Source: Geothrix oryzae
GTDB lineage: Bacteria > Acidobacteriota > Holophagae > Holophagales > Holophagaceae
Assembly (NCBI RefSeq): GCF_030295385.1
Contig: NZ_AP027079.1
Coordinates: forward strand, 558,001 to 622,000
Direction: 5' to 3'
DNA: 64,000 bases
Below, piece by piece: positions 14,691 to 22,168 of the stretch (positions within the stretch are counted from its first letter, which is position 1; the number at the start of each line of letters is the position of its first letter). Under the pieces are notes generated by a model. It was given only the letters and a program-made list of their open reading frames with translations, did no database searches and was not told where the DNA came from. Made by a program: the position numbers and the translations under genes.

Positions 14691-15053
14691 TCAATTTACT
14701 CTGTTTTTGCGAAAGTATGAAATAAGCCAATTTAAAATAATCCAAAGTCCAATTACTATAGCTATAAGTGCACAAATTTCAAGAAGTAAGAAGTCGAACT
14801 TGCCTGGCCTCGCCTGCCAAAGAAGAGAGATGAATGCTATGGAAAAAAAGGATGTTAAACAACCATCTCCTTTTACATCGGACTTATATGGAGTTGAAAG
14901 GGAATAATTAAATTTCCAGCGGTACCCACTTCCGAAAAACAAATCTATCAATCCAGAGAACAAAAATATTCCAGGAATGACCAAGGAGATAGCACGGACA
15001 ATTGGCACGAACTCAGGTGGGAGTGGGAATCCGCCTTCCAATCCCGAGGTCAT
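14691..15053 (-). CDS. Three-helix membrane protein (cassette 15)
   Basis: From the ATG at 15,053 the protein has 120 residues with a short polar N-terminus, a membrane helix (Ile-Ser-Leu-Val-Ile-Pro-Gly-Ile-Phe-Leu), a loop, and a C-terminal hydrophobic pair before Arg-Lys-Asn-Arg-Val-Asn. AAAGGTGAT seven bases upstream favours this ATG over the GTG at 15,068. Notably AT-rich. Not recognised. Confidence 0.72.
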   Translation of the reverse strand: MTSGLEGGFPLPPEFVPIVRAISLVIPGIFLFSGLIDLFFGSGYRWKFNYSLSTPYKSDVKGDGCLTSFFSIAFISLLWQARPGKFDFLLLEICALIAIVIGLWIILNWLISYFRKNRVN

Positions 15054-15099
15054 GCGATCACCTTTCACAGCTGAAGATGTTTTGGCGCGTATTGAAACG

Positions 15100-15223
15100 G
15101 CCTAACGAATGAAGCTAACCGGCCACGCCTGCACCGAGGCGCTGAACAGAGCCGAGGAAGCGAGATGTTGAGAGAGAGCGAAAGGCAATGCAGGCGGGGT
15201 CCGAGTTGAGCGGAGGGTTAGGC
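15100..15223 (-). other. attC of cassette 14 (124 bp)
   Basis: Canonical cores; supplies the TAA stop of the FRG gene. Confidence 0.94.
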
Positions 15224-15928
15224 ATTCGGGCCAGAAGGTTTGACCATCAGTCGTGTTTCCCAATTAATGTGATTGGAAAGACCATCTAAATCCGGGAAAA
15301 GGCTTACCTGGTTGACTCCATAATCGTTAAGCATTGTTAGGATCTCCGGTTTCTGCTCCTTTCTGATTCCGAGCCTAGCCAGATTTGAATGTTCGGTCCA
15401 AATCATGTGGGGTTTATCCTCAATCTCGGCAGTCGGAGGGCCATGAAGGGTGAATGCACCTTTCTGATTTAGGATCCGCGGAGCAATGGCCCGTGGGATG
15501 TAAGCGACACCAACGACGGTGGCATCTAAAGGAAGCGCATCTTCTTTGACGAACCTATCGGGGTCGTAAAGGTATACAGCGCCATCTACATCGTTGTGCT
15601 CACAACACGCAAAATACAATGCCACCAATGGATTTGATGTCCAATCCAGCAACCTGGTAGCTAAGCCATGATGCTGGGCCATTGCCAGACATTCCCAATC
15701 GTTCTGTGGGAGCGAATCAAAATAGGCAGCAGCAGAAAATCGCCAATGACTAAATCTCCCCAAATCTCGATTATCAGGAAGAAAATTCTCAGGGCGCCCT
15801 GCCTTTGGTAGAAGCGGCCATGAAATATCTGCTTGCCCACGAAACCACCAACCTCCAGGAGGATGGGAACGATACGCCCGGAAGAATTTGTGGATATCGA
15901 CCGTTTCGTTGAGGTAGTGAGTGTCCAT
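15218..15928 (-). CDS. FRG-domain protein (cassette 14)
   Basis: The 236-residue protein is an FRG-domain family member: the naming Phe-Arg-Gly-Gln motif is at residues 29-32, and the second conserved block Gln-His-His-Gly-Leu-Ala-Thr-Arg-Leu-Leu-Asp-Trp spans about 85-96, followed by Val-Ala-Leu-Tyr-Phe-Ala. FRG proteins are widespread, often in variable or defence-rich loci, with no settled biochemical activity. No other domain is attached. The neighbour cassette 13 is an Mrr-like endonuclease, giving two possible defence genes in a row. Stop from attC TAA. Confidence 0.9.
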   Translation of the reverse strand: MDTHYLNETVDIHKFFRAYRSHPPGGWWFRGQADISWPLLPKAGRPENFLPDNRDLGRFSHWRFSAAAYFDSLPQNDWECLAMAQHHGLATRLLDWTSNPLVALYFACCEHNDVDGAVYLYDPDRFVKEDALPLDATVVGVAYIPRAIAPRILNQKGAFTLHGPPTAEIEDKPHMIWTEHSNLARLGIRKEQKPEILTMLNDYGVNQVSLFPDLDGLSNHINWETRLMVKPSGPNA

Positions 15929-15936
15929 ATTGGAAT

Positions 15937-16060
15937 GCCTAACGAATGAAGCTAACCGGCACCGCCTGCGACGAGACGACGAACGGAGCCGAGGAAGCGA
16001 AATGCTGAGAGAGAACGGAGGGCAATGCAGGCGGGGTCCGAGTTGAGCGCAGGGTTAGAG
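15937..16060 (-). other. attC of cassette 13 (124 bp) with GTTAGAG end
   Basis: The inverse core on the plus strand is GTTAGAG (16054-16060), mirrored by CTCTAAC at the cassette's start (16926-16932). Confidence 0.9.
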
Positions 16061-16070
16061 CCGACTCGCC

Positions 16071-16907
16071 TTAAGGCTCAGGGTCGTCATTTCCTAAAGC
16101 GAGGTCCAGTGCATAGGATGGAATCGAAAGTGTTTCGATCTGAACACCAAAACCCTTTTCAAACATCAGGTCGACCATGGAATCACCATCGACTAAAATT
16201 ATTGGAACAGCCCCTCGTTTGATGGATGCGGCAATAGCTCCTTCAGAGAAGGATGCTGTGGTGAAGAATAAGCCTTGTTCGAAATCTCCTTGGGCGGCAC
16301 CCCGAAATTTGTCAATCTCGGGCCTCTGAATATTCCCCTTTGTCCATCTTTTACACTGAAAGGCGACATTTAAATTCGCCAGACCGACTTTCAATTTGCC
16401 GTAGCCATCAATACCACCATCGCCCGATATTTGAGTCACTTTCGTATCATGAAAACCGTAAACATCGAGAAGGCGCTTGGCAAAAAGCTCAAAGGCTGAT
16501 GGCGACATTTTTTTTAGGTCATTCAGAATTTTCTTTTTCAATTCAGAGACATATTTACCGTGTAATACCTGAAGGTCGCGAAGACTTGAAGCGTGCGGAG
16601 GTACATTCTTCGGTGGCATTTTGGTTGGCTTCAATTCGGCTTTGCGAGACTTGGGCTGCAGTCGGACAGCATTTGGCAGAGGCTCATATCGATTCTCGCC
16701 GACAAGCCGGAAGTGTTTTGTTGTAGCTGCGCTTGGGAAATCGATGCCTTCGCAGTGGCGCCGAATCTGACTCCGGACGACATGTTCTGGGTTGTCTGCG
16801 TGAAATTCGTAAAGCTTGGCCTCTAGAATTGCGCGATAGGCCTCTTCGGCGGTCATTGGGGAGGCTTTCGCACGCATGACTTCTACAATCGCTTCAGTAA
16901 TGGTCAT
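16071..16907 (-). CDS. Mrr-like restriction endonuclease with N-terminal HARE-HTH-like domain (cassette 13)
   Basis: The protein has 278 residues. Residues 1-75 look like a HARE/winged-helix module (Ala-Ile-Val-Glu-Val-Met...Met-Thr-Ala-Glu-Glu-Ala-Tyr...Phe-Arg-Leu-Val). Residues 130-250 form an Mrr_cat PD-(D/E)xK nuclease with Gly-Gly-Ile-Asp167-Gly and Phe-Gln184-Cys-Lys186-Arg, plus the Phe-Glu helix before it. Mrr-type enzymes cut modified or foreign DNA, so a defence role is likely. All expected catalytic residues are visible. AGGAG precedes the ATG. No methylase partner is present. Confidence 0.9.
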   Translation of the reverse strand: MTITEAIVEVMRAKASPMTAEEAYRAILEAKLYEFHADNPEHVVRSQIRRHCEGIDFPSAATTKHFRLVGENRYEPLPNAVRLQPKSRKAELKPTKMPPKNVPPHASSLRDLQVLHGKYVSELKKKILNDLKKMSPSAFELFAKRLLDVYGFHDTKVTQISGDGGIDGYGKLKVGLANLNVAFQCKRWTKGNIQRPEIDKFRGAAQGDFEQGLFFTTASFSEGAIAASIKRGAVPIILVDGDSMVDLMFEKGFGVQIETLSIPSYALDLALGNDDPEP

Positions 16908-16925
16908 ATGTGGTGCTCCTGGAGG

Positions 16926-17049
16926 CTCTAACGAATGGGGCTAACCGGCCACGCCTGCACCGAGACGGTGAACGGAGCCGAGGAAGCAGGGAGATGAGAG
17001 GAGACGGAAGACAATGCAGGCGGGGTCCGAGTTGAGCGGAGGGTTAGGC
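16926..17049 (-). other. attC of cassette 12 (124 bp)
   Basis: Plus-strand ends CTCTAAC (start of cassette 13) and GTTAGGC, which supplies the stop of cassette 12. Confidence 0.91.
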
Positions 17050-17403
17050 CGACCGGATTTGTTCGATTGTTGATGCCACCAGTTTATCAATCAGTTCGTC
17101 GGCAGTGCGAAAATCGCCATCTTCGCCTACAAAGTAGTTGTGCTCGCCTACGACTTGAGCCCCGACCGAGTAGATAAGCACATCTACCTCGGTGCCTGGA
17201 ATTGAAGCCTGAAGATAGAGCCCCCTCTTGCCCTTTGGCTGGAAATCTAGGTGCACGCCTGCCTGGTTCAGGCGCTCAACAGCCAGCAATTGAAACCCAG
17301 TAATTCCATCCGAATTGGGCACCTGAAGAGGTTCAAACGAGGCCCGATGATCGATCGTCCACTGGCGATTCTCTCGGAGCCAGTTGAAGAATCGACTGAT
17401 CAT
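17044..17403 (-). CDS. Hypothetical soluble protein (cassette 12)
   Basis: The 119-residue protein has no signal or membrane segment. It shows Trp-Leu-Arg-Glu-Asn near the start, a beta-rich core with Gly-Leu-Tyr-Leu-Gln-Ala-Ser-Ile, and a helical C-terminus. The look (a folded small alpha/beta domain) is immunity-protein-like, but that is only an impression. The ATG lies five bases after the recombination core, so the core AGG is the only ribosome-binding candidate. Stop from attC TAA. Confidence 0.65.
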   Translation of the reverse strand: MISRFFNWLRENRQWTIDHRASFEPLQVPNSDGITGFQLLAVERLNQAGVHLDFQPKGKRGLYLQASIPGTEVDVLIYSVGAQVVGEHNYFVGEDGDFRTADELIDKLVASTIEQIRSA

Positions 17404-17408
17404 TGGAG

Positions 17409-17532
17409 GCCTAACGAATGAAGCTAACCAGCCCCGCCTGAACCGAGGCGACGAGCGAAGCCGAGGAAGCGAAACGATGAGAGAGAGCGGAAAGCAATGC
17501 AGGCGGGGTCCGAGTTGAGCTAAGGGTTAGGC
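17409..17532 (-). other. attC of cassette 11 (124 bp)
   Basis: Canonical cores. Here the gene crosses the inverse core in another frame and stops at TAG inside the site (17520-17522). Confidence 0.93.
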
Positions 17533-17897
17533 CGATCGTGGACTTTGGTTTTTGGCTGTAAATGGATTCTGCGCTCTTTGCCCATAGAGTGCTCTTCAGT
17601 AGTGAGGCGGTATTTTCGGTAAATACCATGCTTGAGGAAATTAGAGATTATTGGCACCAGGGCGGCAAGGGCTTGAATATCTTCCCAAATAGGCATGATT
17701 TCTGGCCTGGCCTGCATGTAATCGACCTGGATCAGAGGACTCCAGCCCTTGCATTGACTAAGTCGCTTCCATAAATCCGAATAGCAGTTTGGAGGAGTAG
17801 AGGTGAAAACGATCTCAATGGCCGTTTGGGCTGAAACGATGGAATCAAGCTCCTGGTAGAAGCTATTCAGCTCGGAGAAGGTAATGGTGTTTGCCAT
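17520..17897 (-). CDS. Hypothetical soluble protein (cassette 11)
   Basis: The 125-residue protein is not recognised. A helical N-terminus (Phe-Ser-Glu-Leu-Asn-Ser-Phe-Tyr-Gln-Glu-Leu) is followed by a strand/helix body and a very basic C-terminal tail. The final Arg-Pro-Asn-Pro is encoded by the attC inverse core, with a TAG five codons into the site. No clear Shine-Dalgarno precedes the ATG. Confidence 0.65.
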   Translation of the reverse strand: MANTITFSELNSFYQELDSIVSAQTAIEIVFTSTPPNCYSDLWKRLSQCKGWSPLIQVDYMQARPEIMPIWEDIQALAALVPIISNFLKHGIYRKYRLTTEEHSMGKERRIHLQPKTKVHDRPNP

Positions 17898-17925
17898 GAT
17901 GCCGAAGGTGGATCCCTTGGTTGAG

Positions 17926-18049
17926 GCCTAACGAATGAAGCTAACCGGCCACGCCTGCACCGAGGCGCTGAACGGAGCCGAGGAAGCGAGAAACTGAGAG
18001 AGAACGGAAGGCAATGCAGGCGGGGTCCGAGTTGAGCGAGAGGTTAGGC
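17926..18049 (-). other. attC of cassette 10 (124 bp)
   Basis: Canonical cores; supplies the TAA stop of the lipoprotein gene. Confidence 0.94.
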
Positions 18050-18406
18050 CGGAACGACCCTTGGATTGTTGGGGCCAATTTCAATGGCAATGTCAGTGCC
18101 CCCACGCGGGGATGAAAGCAACTGCACCTTATAGATGTATGCCTTGCCACAGCCAGTGACAGTCCACTCTTCCTTGACAACTGAGTTCCCTTGCGTGCCC
18201 TTTGCCTCAATCACCCTGGCTGAAGTCGGTTTGGCATCAGTGCAACCAGGGAATTTGATTCGTTGGAACATCATCACATTGGAAACAATGTCCCGTTGGA
18301 GTTTTGTATCGGCCGAGGTTTTGAACGGCCCACTCGGAGTGCTGGTTGGTGAGTTACAGCCGAATGAAATGGCCAGCGCAACAGGAAGAAGAATTCGGAG
18401 GTTCAT
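18044..18406 (-). CDS. Small lipoprotein (cassette 10)
   Basis: The 120-residue protein has a signal sequence ending Ile-Ser-Phe-Gly-Cys17, a plausible lipobox, then Ser/Thr/Pro-rich linker and a compact domain with two further Cys (Pro-Gly-Cys and Thr-Gly-Cys-Gly) that could form a disulfide. AAGGAG lies upstream of the ATG. Stop from attC TAA. Function unknown. Confidence 0.72.
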   Translation of the reverse strand: MNLRILLPVALAISFGCNSPTSTPSGPFKTSADTKLQRDIVSNVMMFQRIKFPGCTDAKPTSARVIEAKGTQGNSVVKEEWTVTGCGKAYIYKVQLLSSPRGGTDIAIEIGPNNPRVVPA

Positions 18407-18422
18407 CTGGACTCCTTGTGGG

Positions 18423-18546
18423 GCCTAACGAATGAAGCTAAGCGGCCCCGCCTGCACCGAGGCGATGGGCGGAGCCGGGATAGCGAAATGATGAGAGAGA
18501 ACGGAAGGCAATGCAGGCGGGGTCCGACTTGAGCAGAGGGTTAGGT
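18423..18546 (-). other. attC of cassette 9 (124 bp)
   Basis: Inverse core GTTAGGT, matched by ACCTAAC at the cassette start (19,236). It supplies the stop of cassette 9. Confidence 0.93.
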
Positions 18547-19206
18547 GGCTCGGTGTGAATGACCGGTAAGCTGAAGCGCATTGAAACCAACACCACGGAG
18601 TTTGTGCTGAATTACGAAATCGCGAAAGCGATCCGAGCATATGGTGAGTCGAAACGCACCTGCACCACTTCCGAACCATTCTGCGGATTGAAACAGGTCT
18701 GGAGCACTAGGAAGGTCAGAGTGATTTAGAACGATCTCCGTGGGGGGATGCGATTTGATTTGTCCGCAGAAGGGTGCTTCTGGGGGATAGCGTTTGACAC
18801 CAGGACAATCGAATTGGGATTCCTCGTTGTTGGGAACACAGGTCACTTTGGGTAATTGCGATACTTCAACTGATGGGCTGATTGTCTGGATACAGAGCTG
18901 GCGGTAATTCGACGATATCGCGTTGGAACGATGTTCAATGACTGGTTGAAATGAAATGGCAGTGAAGCCCTCTTTGAGAAGTAGGATTTCGACTTCAGGG
19001 TGAAGTAGGAAAAGATCAAACACCCAATTGGGCTGAATGAAATGTGAGTGAACAGCCATTGAGGTAGAGCGGAGCCGAATCGGATTCGATTGGTGTCCAT
19101 GGATTCCACAGCGCTGGCAGACAGAGTCGTACATTTCCAGGTCGTACGAATCCTCCGGTTGTGGGTAGCCATGGTGCCCTTTGGCGAACATTTGGTACCA
19201 GGTCAC
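18541..19206 (-). CDS. Hypothetical cysteine-containing protein (cassette 9)
   Basis: From a GTG at 19,206 the protein has 221 residues. A Cys-Gln-Arg-Cys-Gly-Ile-His-Gly-His motif near residue 30 suggests a zinc knuckle, loosely like the double-CxxCG proteins of myxobacteria, but a second intact Cys-x2-Cys-Gly is not seen, so that link is weak. CGGAG lies five bases before the GTG. The frame also runs back through the attC to 19,266; those residues are translated site, not protein. Stop from attC TAA. Confidence 0.65.
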   Translation of the reverse strand: MTWYQMFAKGHHGYPQPEDSYDLEMYDSVCQRCGIHGHQSNPIRLRSTSMAVHSHFIQPNWVFDLFLLHPEVEILLLKEGFTAISFQPVIEHRSNAISSNYRQLCIQTISPSVEVSQLPKVTCVPNNEESQFDCPGVKRYPPEAPFCGQIKSHPPTEIVLNHSDLPSAPDLFQSAEWFGSGAGAFRLTICSDRFRDFVIQHKLRGVGFNALQLTGHSHRAT

Positions 19207-19235
19207 GGGGACTCCGAAATACGGCTGGTAGTGCC

Positions 19236-19359
19236 ACCTAACGAATGAAGCTAACCGGACCCGCATGCACCGAGGCGCTACACGAAGCCGAGGAAGCGAG
19301 AAGCTGAGAGAGAGCGGAAGGCAATGCAGGCGGGGTCCGAGTTGAGCGGAGGGTTAGGC
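19236..19359 (-). other. attC of cassette 8 (124 bp)
   Basis: Plus-strand ends ACCTAAC (cassette 9 start) and GTTAGGC. One arm has GCATGCACC in place of GCCTGCACC. Confidence 0.93.
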
Positions 19360-19385
19360 AGCCTGGGCACAAGGCGCAGATTGAC

Positions 19386-19883
19386 TTACTCAATGTCATT
19401 ATCCCACTGAACAGCGACCAGCCTGTCATTCGTGAATGCAAACGAGACAGTCTGGGAATAGGGATCGCCGCATTCGTACTCAATAATGTCTGGGCCTGAG
19501 GTAGAGGGTTTCCCCAGAATTAGAGCGATTGACTCTCTTGTGGCGCCGATCTTGATCCCAAAGGGCAGGACGTACTTTGAGGAGGTAAGTTCTAGAGTAC
19601 GGAGGATGTTTCGTTTCTCTGGAACTACTCGGTAATACTTCAGCTTGATGTATGGGTATTCAAGAGTATGCCATTCGTCGATCTGGCCTTCGACATGGAG
19701 GTTCTCGACCATCTCAACAACATGCTTGCTTGGCTTGCCTTTGAGCCCTCGGAATAGCCGCTCACCATATGCCACTACCTTTGTTGCTTTAGCTAAATCC
19801 ATTTCTTTGGGTTGTGCCCCATAAGCTATCGAAGCGATGGTGGTCATCACTGTGAGAAGAACGCCGTGTAAACGGGTGTTCAT
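19386..19883 (-). CDS. Secreted hypothetical protein, possibly SmpA/OmlA-like (cassette 8)
   Basis: The 165-residue protein has a signal peptide (Leu-His-Gly-Val-Leu-Leu-Thr-Val-Met...Tyr-Gly-Ala-Gln). The mature part contains Leu-Pro-Phe-Gly-Ile-Lys-Ile-Gly-Ala-Thr-Arg-Glu and Ile-Leu-Gly-Lys-Pro-Ser, which resemble the 'G-x-T-x-x-x-V...L-G-x-P' pattern of BamE/SmpA-like domains, ending with strands that include Ala-Val-Gln-Trp-Asp. Secreted envelope domain is likely; the fold call is tentative. The ATG is nine bases from the recombination core's AGG. Confidence 0.7.
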   Translation of the reverse strand: MNTRLHGVLLTVMTTIASIAYGAQPKEMDLAKATKVVAYGERLFRGLKGKPSKHVVEMVENLHVEGQIDEWHTLEYPYIKLKYYRVVPEKRNILRTLELTSSKYVLPFGIKIGATRESIALILGKPSTSGPDIIEYECGDPYSQTVSFAFTNDRLVAVQWDNDIE

Positions 19884-19888
19884 GGGCA

Positions 19889-20012
19889 GCCTAACGAAAT
19901 GAGCTAACCGGACCCACCTGCGCCGAGGCGCTGAACGGAGCCGAGGAAGCGAGAAGCTGAGAGAGAGCGGGAGGCCGTGCAGGTGGGGTCCGAGTTGAGC
20001 GCCGGGTTAGGC
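19889..20012 (-). other. attC of cassette 7 (124 bp)
   Basis: Canonical cores. The arms carry matching changes (CCCACCTGCGCC with GTGCAGGTGGGG), consistent with selection on pairing. Confidence 0.93.
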
Positions 20013-20015
20013 CGC

Positions 20016-20243
20016 TCATTGTTGGGCATTGAGAATGATGAGCCCGCACTTGGTACATCGCCAGCCTTGGAGGTACGACATTGAGGGCATTGAAATATCT
20101 ACGAGGATTTCCCCCGTCTGGAGCATTCTCGCCAAAACACTTGGCTCCTTTAAAGACCATTGGACTGGGCCGGTTGGCGAAGAAAGAAAGCCGTGGTCCA
20201 TGTGAGCCGAGCAGGCAGGACAGGATTCGAATAATTGATTCAT
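20016..20243 (-). CDS. DUF6487-like zinc-ribbon protein, copy A (cassette 7)
   Basis: The 75-residue protein has Cys8-Pro-Ala-Cys11 and Cys63-Thr-Lys-Cys66, four ligands for one zinc, around a Gly-Phe-Leu...Val-Gln-Trp core typical of small DUF6487-type proteins. It is about 80% identical in protein to cassette 3. Function unknown; likely a small zinc-binding cytoplasmic protein. The ATG follows the core closely without its own Shine-Dalgarno. Confidence 0.82.
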   Translation of the reverse strand: MNQLFESCPACSAHMDHGFLSSPTGPVQWSLKEPSVLARMLQTGEILVDISMPSMSYLQGWRCTKCGLIILNAQQ

Positions 20244-20250
20244 GCATGAG

Positions 20251-20374
20251 GCCTAACGAATTAAGCTAAGCGGCCACGCCTGCACCGAGGCGATGAGCGG
20301 AGCCGCGATAGCGAATTGCTGAGAGAGAGCGGAAGGCAATGCAGGCGGGGTCCGACTTGAGCGAGAGGTTAGGC
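20251..20374 (-). other. attC of cassette 6 (124 bp)
   Basis: Canonical cores. The L-box side reads GAATTAAGCTAAGC instead of GAATGAAGCTAACC. Confidence 0.93.
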
Positions 20375-20377
20375 GTT

Positions 20378-20797
20378 TCATCGAAGGTTGATCTTGAATG
20401 GCCCATTCAAATGATACTTTTCGTAGTGATCTATTGAACTATCTTGTCGATAGTTTGGAACCTCAAGCGAAATATCCATTGCACGCCCTCTGATTGAAAT
20501 ACTGCCTTTCAGACCAGATTGCGGGAAGTCTGTTTTGCCGCGCTCATAGGTAAGAATGATCTGTTCAGCTGAGAATTCCCCCTCAATGGCTGACAGGTAG
20601 ATCCAGTCGCTATCCACAAACTTTCTTGGCTTCATTGTCGGTTCGCACGGCCCGCCGTAGTCTTGTCCAGAGTAGCGAAGCTCAATCTCATATTTGTTCA
20701 CACCGATTTTCCGAACCTGAGCCACTCGTTTAGGAGCAGCCGCAAGAGCTGGAGCGAAGAGGACCGAGATAGCCAGTAGGATCGCTGATGGTTTCAC
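20378..20797 (-). CDS. Secreted hypothetical protein (cassette 6)
   Basis: The 139-residue protein has a clean signal peptide (Ala-Ile-Leu-Leu-Ala-Ile-Ser-Val-Leu...Ala-Leu-Ala-Ala-Ala) and a beta-rich mature domain (Tyr-Glu-Ile-Glu-Leu-Arg-Tyr, Ile-Ile-Leu-Thr-Tyr-Glu-Arg). Not recognised. The start is GTG, six bases after the recombination core, so the core's AGG lies at ribosome-binding distance. Confidence 0.7.
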   Translation of the reverse strand: MKPSAILLAISVLFAPALAAAPKRVAQVRKIGVNKYEIELRYSGQDYGGPCEPTMKPRKFVDSDWIYLSAIEGEFSAEQIILTYERGKTDFPQSGLKGSISIRGRAMDISLEVPNYRQDSSIDHYEKYHLNGPFKINLR

Positions 20798-20803
20798 GCA
20801 AAC

Positions 20804-20927
20804 GCCTAACGAATGAAGCTAACCGGACCCGCCTGCACCGAAGCGCTGAGCGGAGCCGAGGAAGCGAGAAGCTGAGAGAGAACGAAAGGCAATGCAGGCG
20901 GGGTCCAGGTTGAGCGGAGGGTTAGGC
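20804..20927 (-). other. attC of cassette 5 (124 bp)
   Basis: Canonical cores with GGGTCCAGGTTGAGC on one arm. Supplies the stop of cassette 5. Confidence 0.93.
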
Positions 20928-21401
20928 GGGCTGGCCAGCACGATACCTACGCGCTAACCAAAGCCAAGCTAGGGCCAGAAGTGGTGCTGTAAGAATGGCA
21001 GAGCTCAAGGCTGAACCCCATGAATTGAGCGCATGAGATCTCATGGAGTCGCTGTGCACCAGTTCGGCAAGAGCAACACCAAGGATGCTGGTTAAAAAAG
21101 AGACAACAATTACGATTGGCAATGCCAGAAGGATAGGCCATGCCTTGAAGGATGACCTGTTGATGCGTATTCGGAGCAGGTTGACCAGTAGGAAGGAGAG
21201 AGGTAGCCAAACGGCAGCGAATGGAATTGTGCCGACGAAAAACCGGAGCAGTTTGATTGAAGAGTGGGAATCTCGTAGTGAATACAGGACTAGAACCTGT
21301 GTAACCAGGAGGGCGCCCAGCCAGGCCCAAAGTAGCCGCTGAGAGACCCGATCAGGAGCATCCTCGGGTGAGCCTTCATTTGGTGAGCGCTGTTCACTCA
21401 T
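20922..21401 (-). CDS. Four-helix membrane protein (cassette 5)
   Basis: The 159-residue protein has a polar, acidic N-terminus (about 20 residues) and four hydrophobic stretches (for example Leu-Trp-Ala-Trp-Leu-Gly-Ala-Leu-Leu and Ile-Leu-Leu-Ala-Leu-Pro-Ile-Val-Ile-Val). It ends Arg-Arg-Tyr-Arg-Ala-Gly-Gln-Pro-Ala at the attC TAA. No family was recognised. The ATG is six bases after the core. Confidence 0.7.
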   Translation of the reverse strand: MSEQRSPNEGSPEDAPDRVSQRLLWAWLGALLVTQVLVLYSLRDSHSSIKLLRFFVGTIPFAAVWLPLSFLLVNLLRIRINRSSFKAWPILLALPIVIVVSFLTSILGVALAELVHSDSMRSHALNSWGSALSSAILTAPLLALAWLWLARRYRAGQPA

Positions 21402-21407
21402 ACAGAC

Positions 21408-21531
21408 GCCTAACGAATGAAGCTAAGCGGCGCCGCCTGCGCCTTGGCGCTGAGCAGAGCCGAGATAGCGAAATGATGAGAGAGAACGGAAGGCAATGCA
21501 GGCGGGGTCCGACTTGAGCGAGAGGTTAGGC
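21408..21531 (-). other. attC of cassette 4 (124 bp)
   Basis: Canonical cores; interior reads GCGCCGCCTGCGCCTTGG in the arm. Confidence 0.93.
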
Positions 21532-21548
21532 CGACCAAGCTCGGCAGA

Positions 21549-21803
21549 TTAGAGAAGAATCATTAATGCCAAGCATGCCAGAACAACCAAGGATGTAAGG
21601 CCAAATAGAAGCCAGAACGATAGGCTCATCCAAAAACCAAAGGGTTGAGCAGCCCTGCTGAATTTGAGAGTGCCCAGGCGGACCTTGCCACTTGAGATTG
21701 CTCGCTTTAGGACCACTGGTGTCAATACGACAAACACTAGGAAACAAAGGGAGAAGCCCGCGATCTCAATCATTTTGCTCACGGTCTGATCTACTAGATG
21801 CAT
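21549..21803 (-). CDS. Two-helix small membrane protein (cassette 4)
   Basis: The 84-residue protein has two strong membrane helices (Phe-Ser-Leu-Cys-Phe-Leu-Val-Phe-Val-Val-Leu near residues 17-31 and Leu-Leu-Phe-Gly-Leu-Thr-Ser-Leu-Val-Val near 64-82) linked by a basic loop. Function unknown. The ATG lies only four bases after the core, so only the core AGG can act as Shine-Dalgarno. Confidence 0.68.
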   Translation of the reverse strand: MHLVDQTVSKMIEIAGFSLCFLVFVVLTPVVLKRAISSGKVRLGTLKFSRAAQPFGFWMSLSFWLLFGLTSLVVLACLALMILL

Positions 21804-21807
21804 GGCG

Positions 21808-21931
21808 GCCTAACGAATGAAGCTAACCGGACCCGCCTGCGCCGAGGCGCTGAGCGAAGTCGAGGAAGCGGGAAGCTGAGAGAGAACGGAAGGCAATGCA
21901 GGCGGGGTCCGAGTTGAGCTAAGGGTTAGGC
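21808..21931 (-). other. attC of cassette 3 (124 bp)
   Basis: Canonical cores. The zinc-ribbon gene reads across the inverse core and stops at TAG (21919-21921). Confidence 0.94.
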
Positions 21932-22161
21932 CGATCATTGTTGGGATTGAGAATAATCAGGCCGCATTTGGTGCAACGCCAACCATGGAGGTATGACACT
22001 GAGGGCATTGACACATCTACGAGGACTTCGCCCGTCTGAAGTAATCTCGCGAGAATGCCAGGCTCCTTTGAGGACCATTGAATAGGGCCAGTTGGCGAAG
22101 AAAGAAACCCGGCATCCACATGAGCAGAGCAGGCAGGACAAGATTCGAATGATTGGTTCAT
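21919..22161 (-). CDS. DUF6487-like zinc-ribbon protein, copy B (cassette 3)
   Basis: The 80-residue protein keeps both Cys pairs of copy A (Cys-Pro-Ala-Cys and Cys-Thr-Lys-Cys) and differs at roughly 15 mostly conservative positions. Its last five residues (Asp-Arg-Pro-Asn-Pro) come from the cassette end and attC, because the original stop region differs from copy A. The pair shows a cassette-level duplication or two independent captures of related cassettes. Confidence 0.82.
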   Translation of the reverse strand: MNQSFESCPACSAHVDAGFLSSPTGPIQWSSKEPGILARLLQTGEVLVDVSMPSVSYLHGWRCTKCGLIILNPNNDRPNP

Positions 22162-22168
22162 GAACGAG

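Noticed and set aside
14563-14775. Short minus-strand frames ending in a Leu-Asn-Ser-Asp-Pro-Ala-Cys-Ile-Ala-Phe tail
   Set aside because: This is the other open frame of the attC; it recurs across sites and overlaps real cassette ends.
16340-16726. Plus-strand 128-codon frame
   Set aside because: Antisense shadow of the Mrr gene, with no ribosome-binding site or family match.
18425-18679. Short minus-strand frames ending in an Arg-Ser-Thr-Arg-Thr-Pro-Pro-Ala-Leu-Pro tail
   Set aside because: The same tail recurs at nearly every attC; it is translation of the site in an alternate frame, not protein coding.
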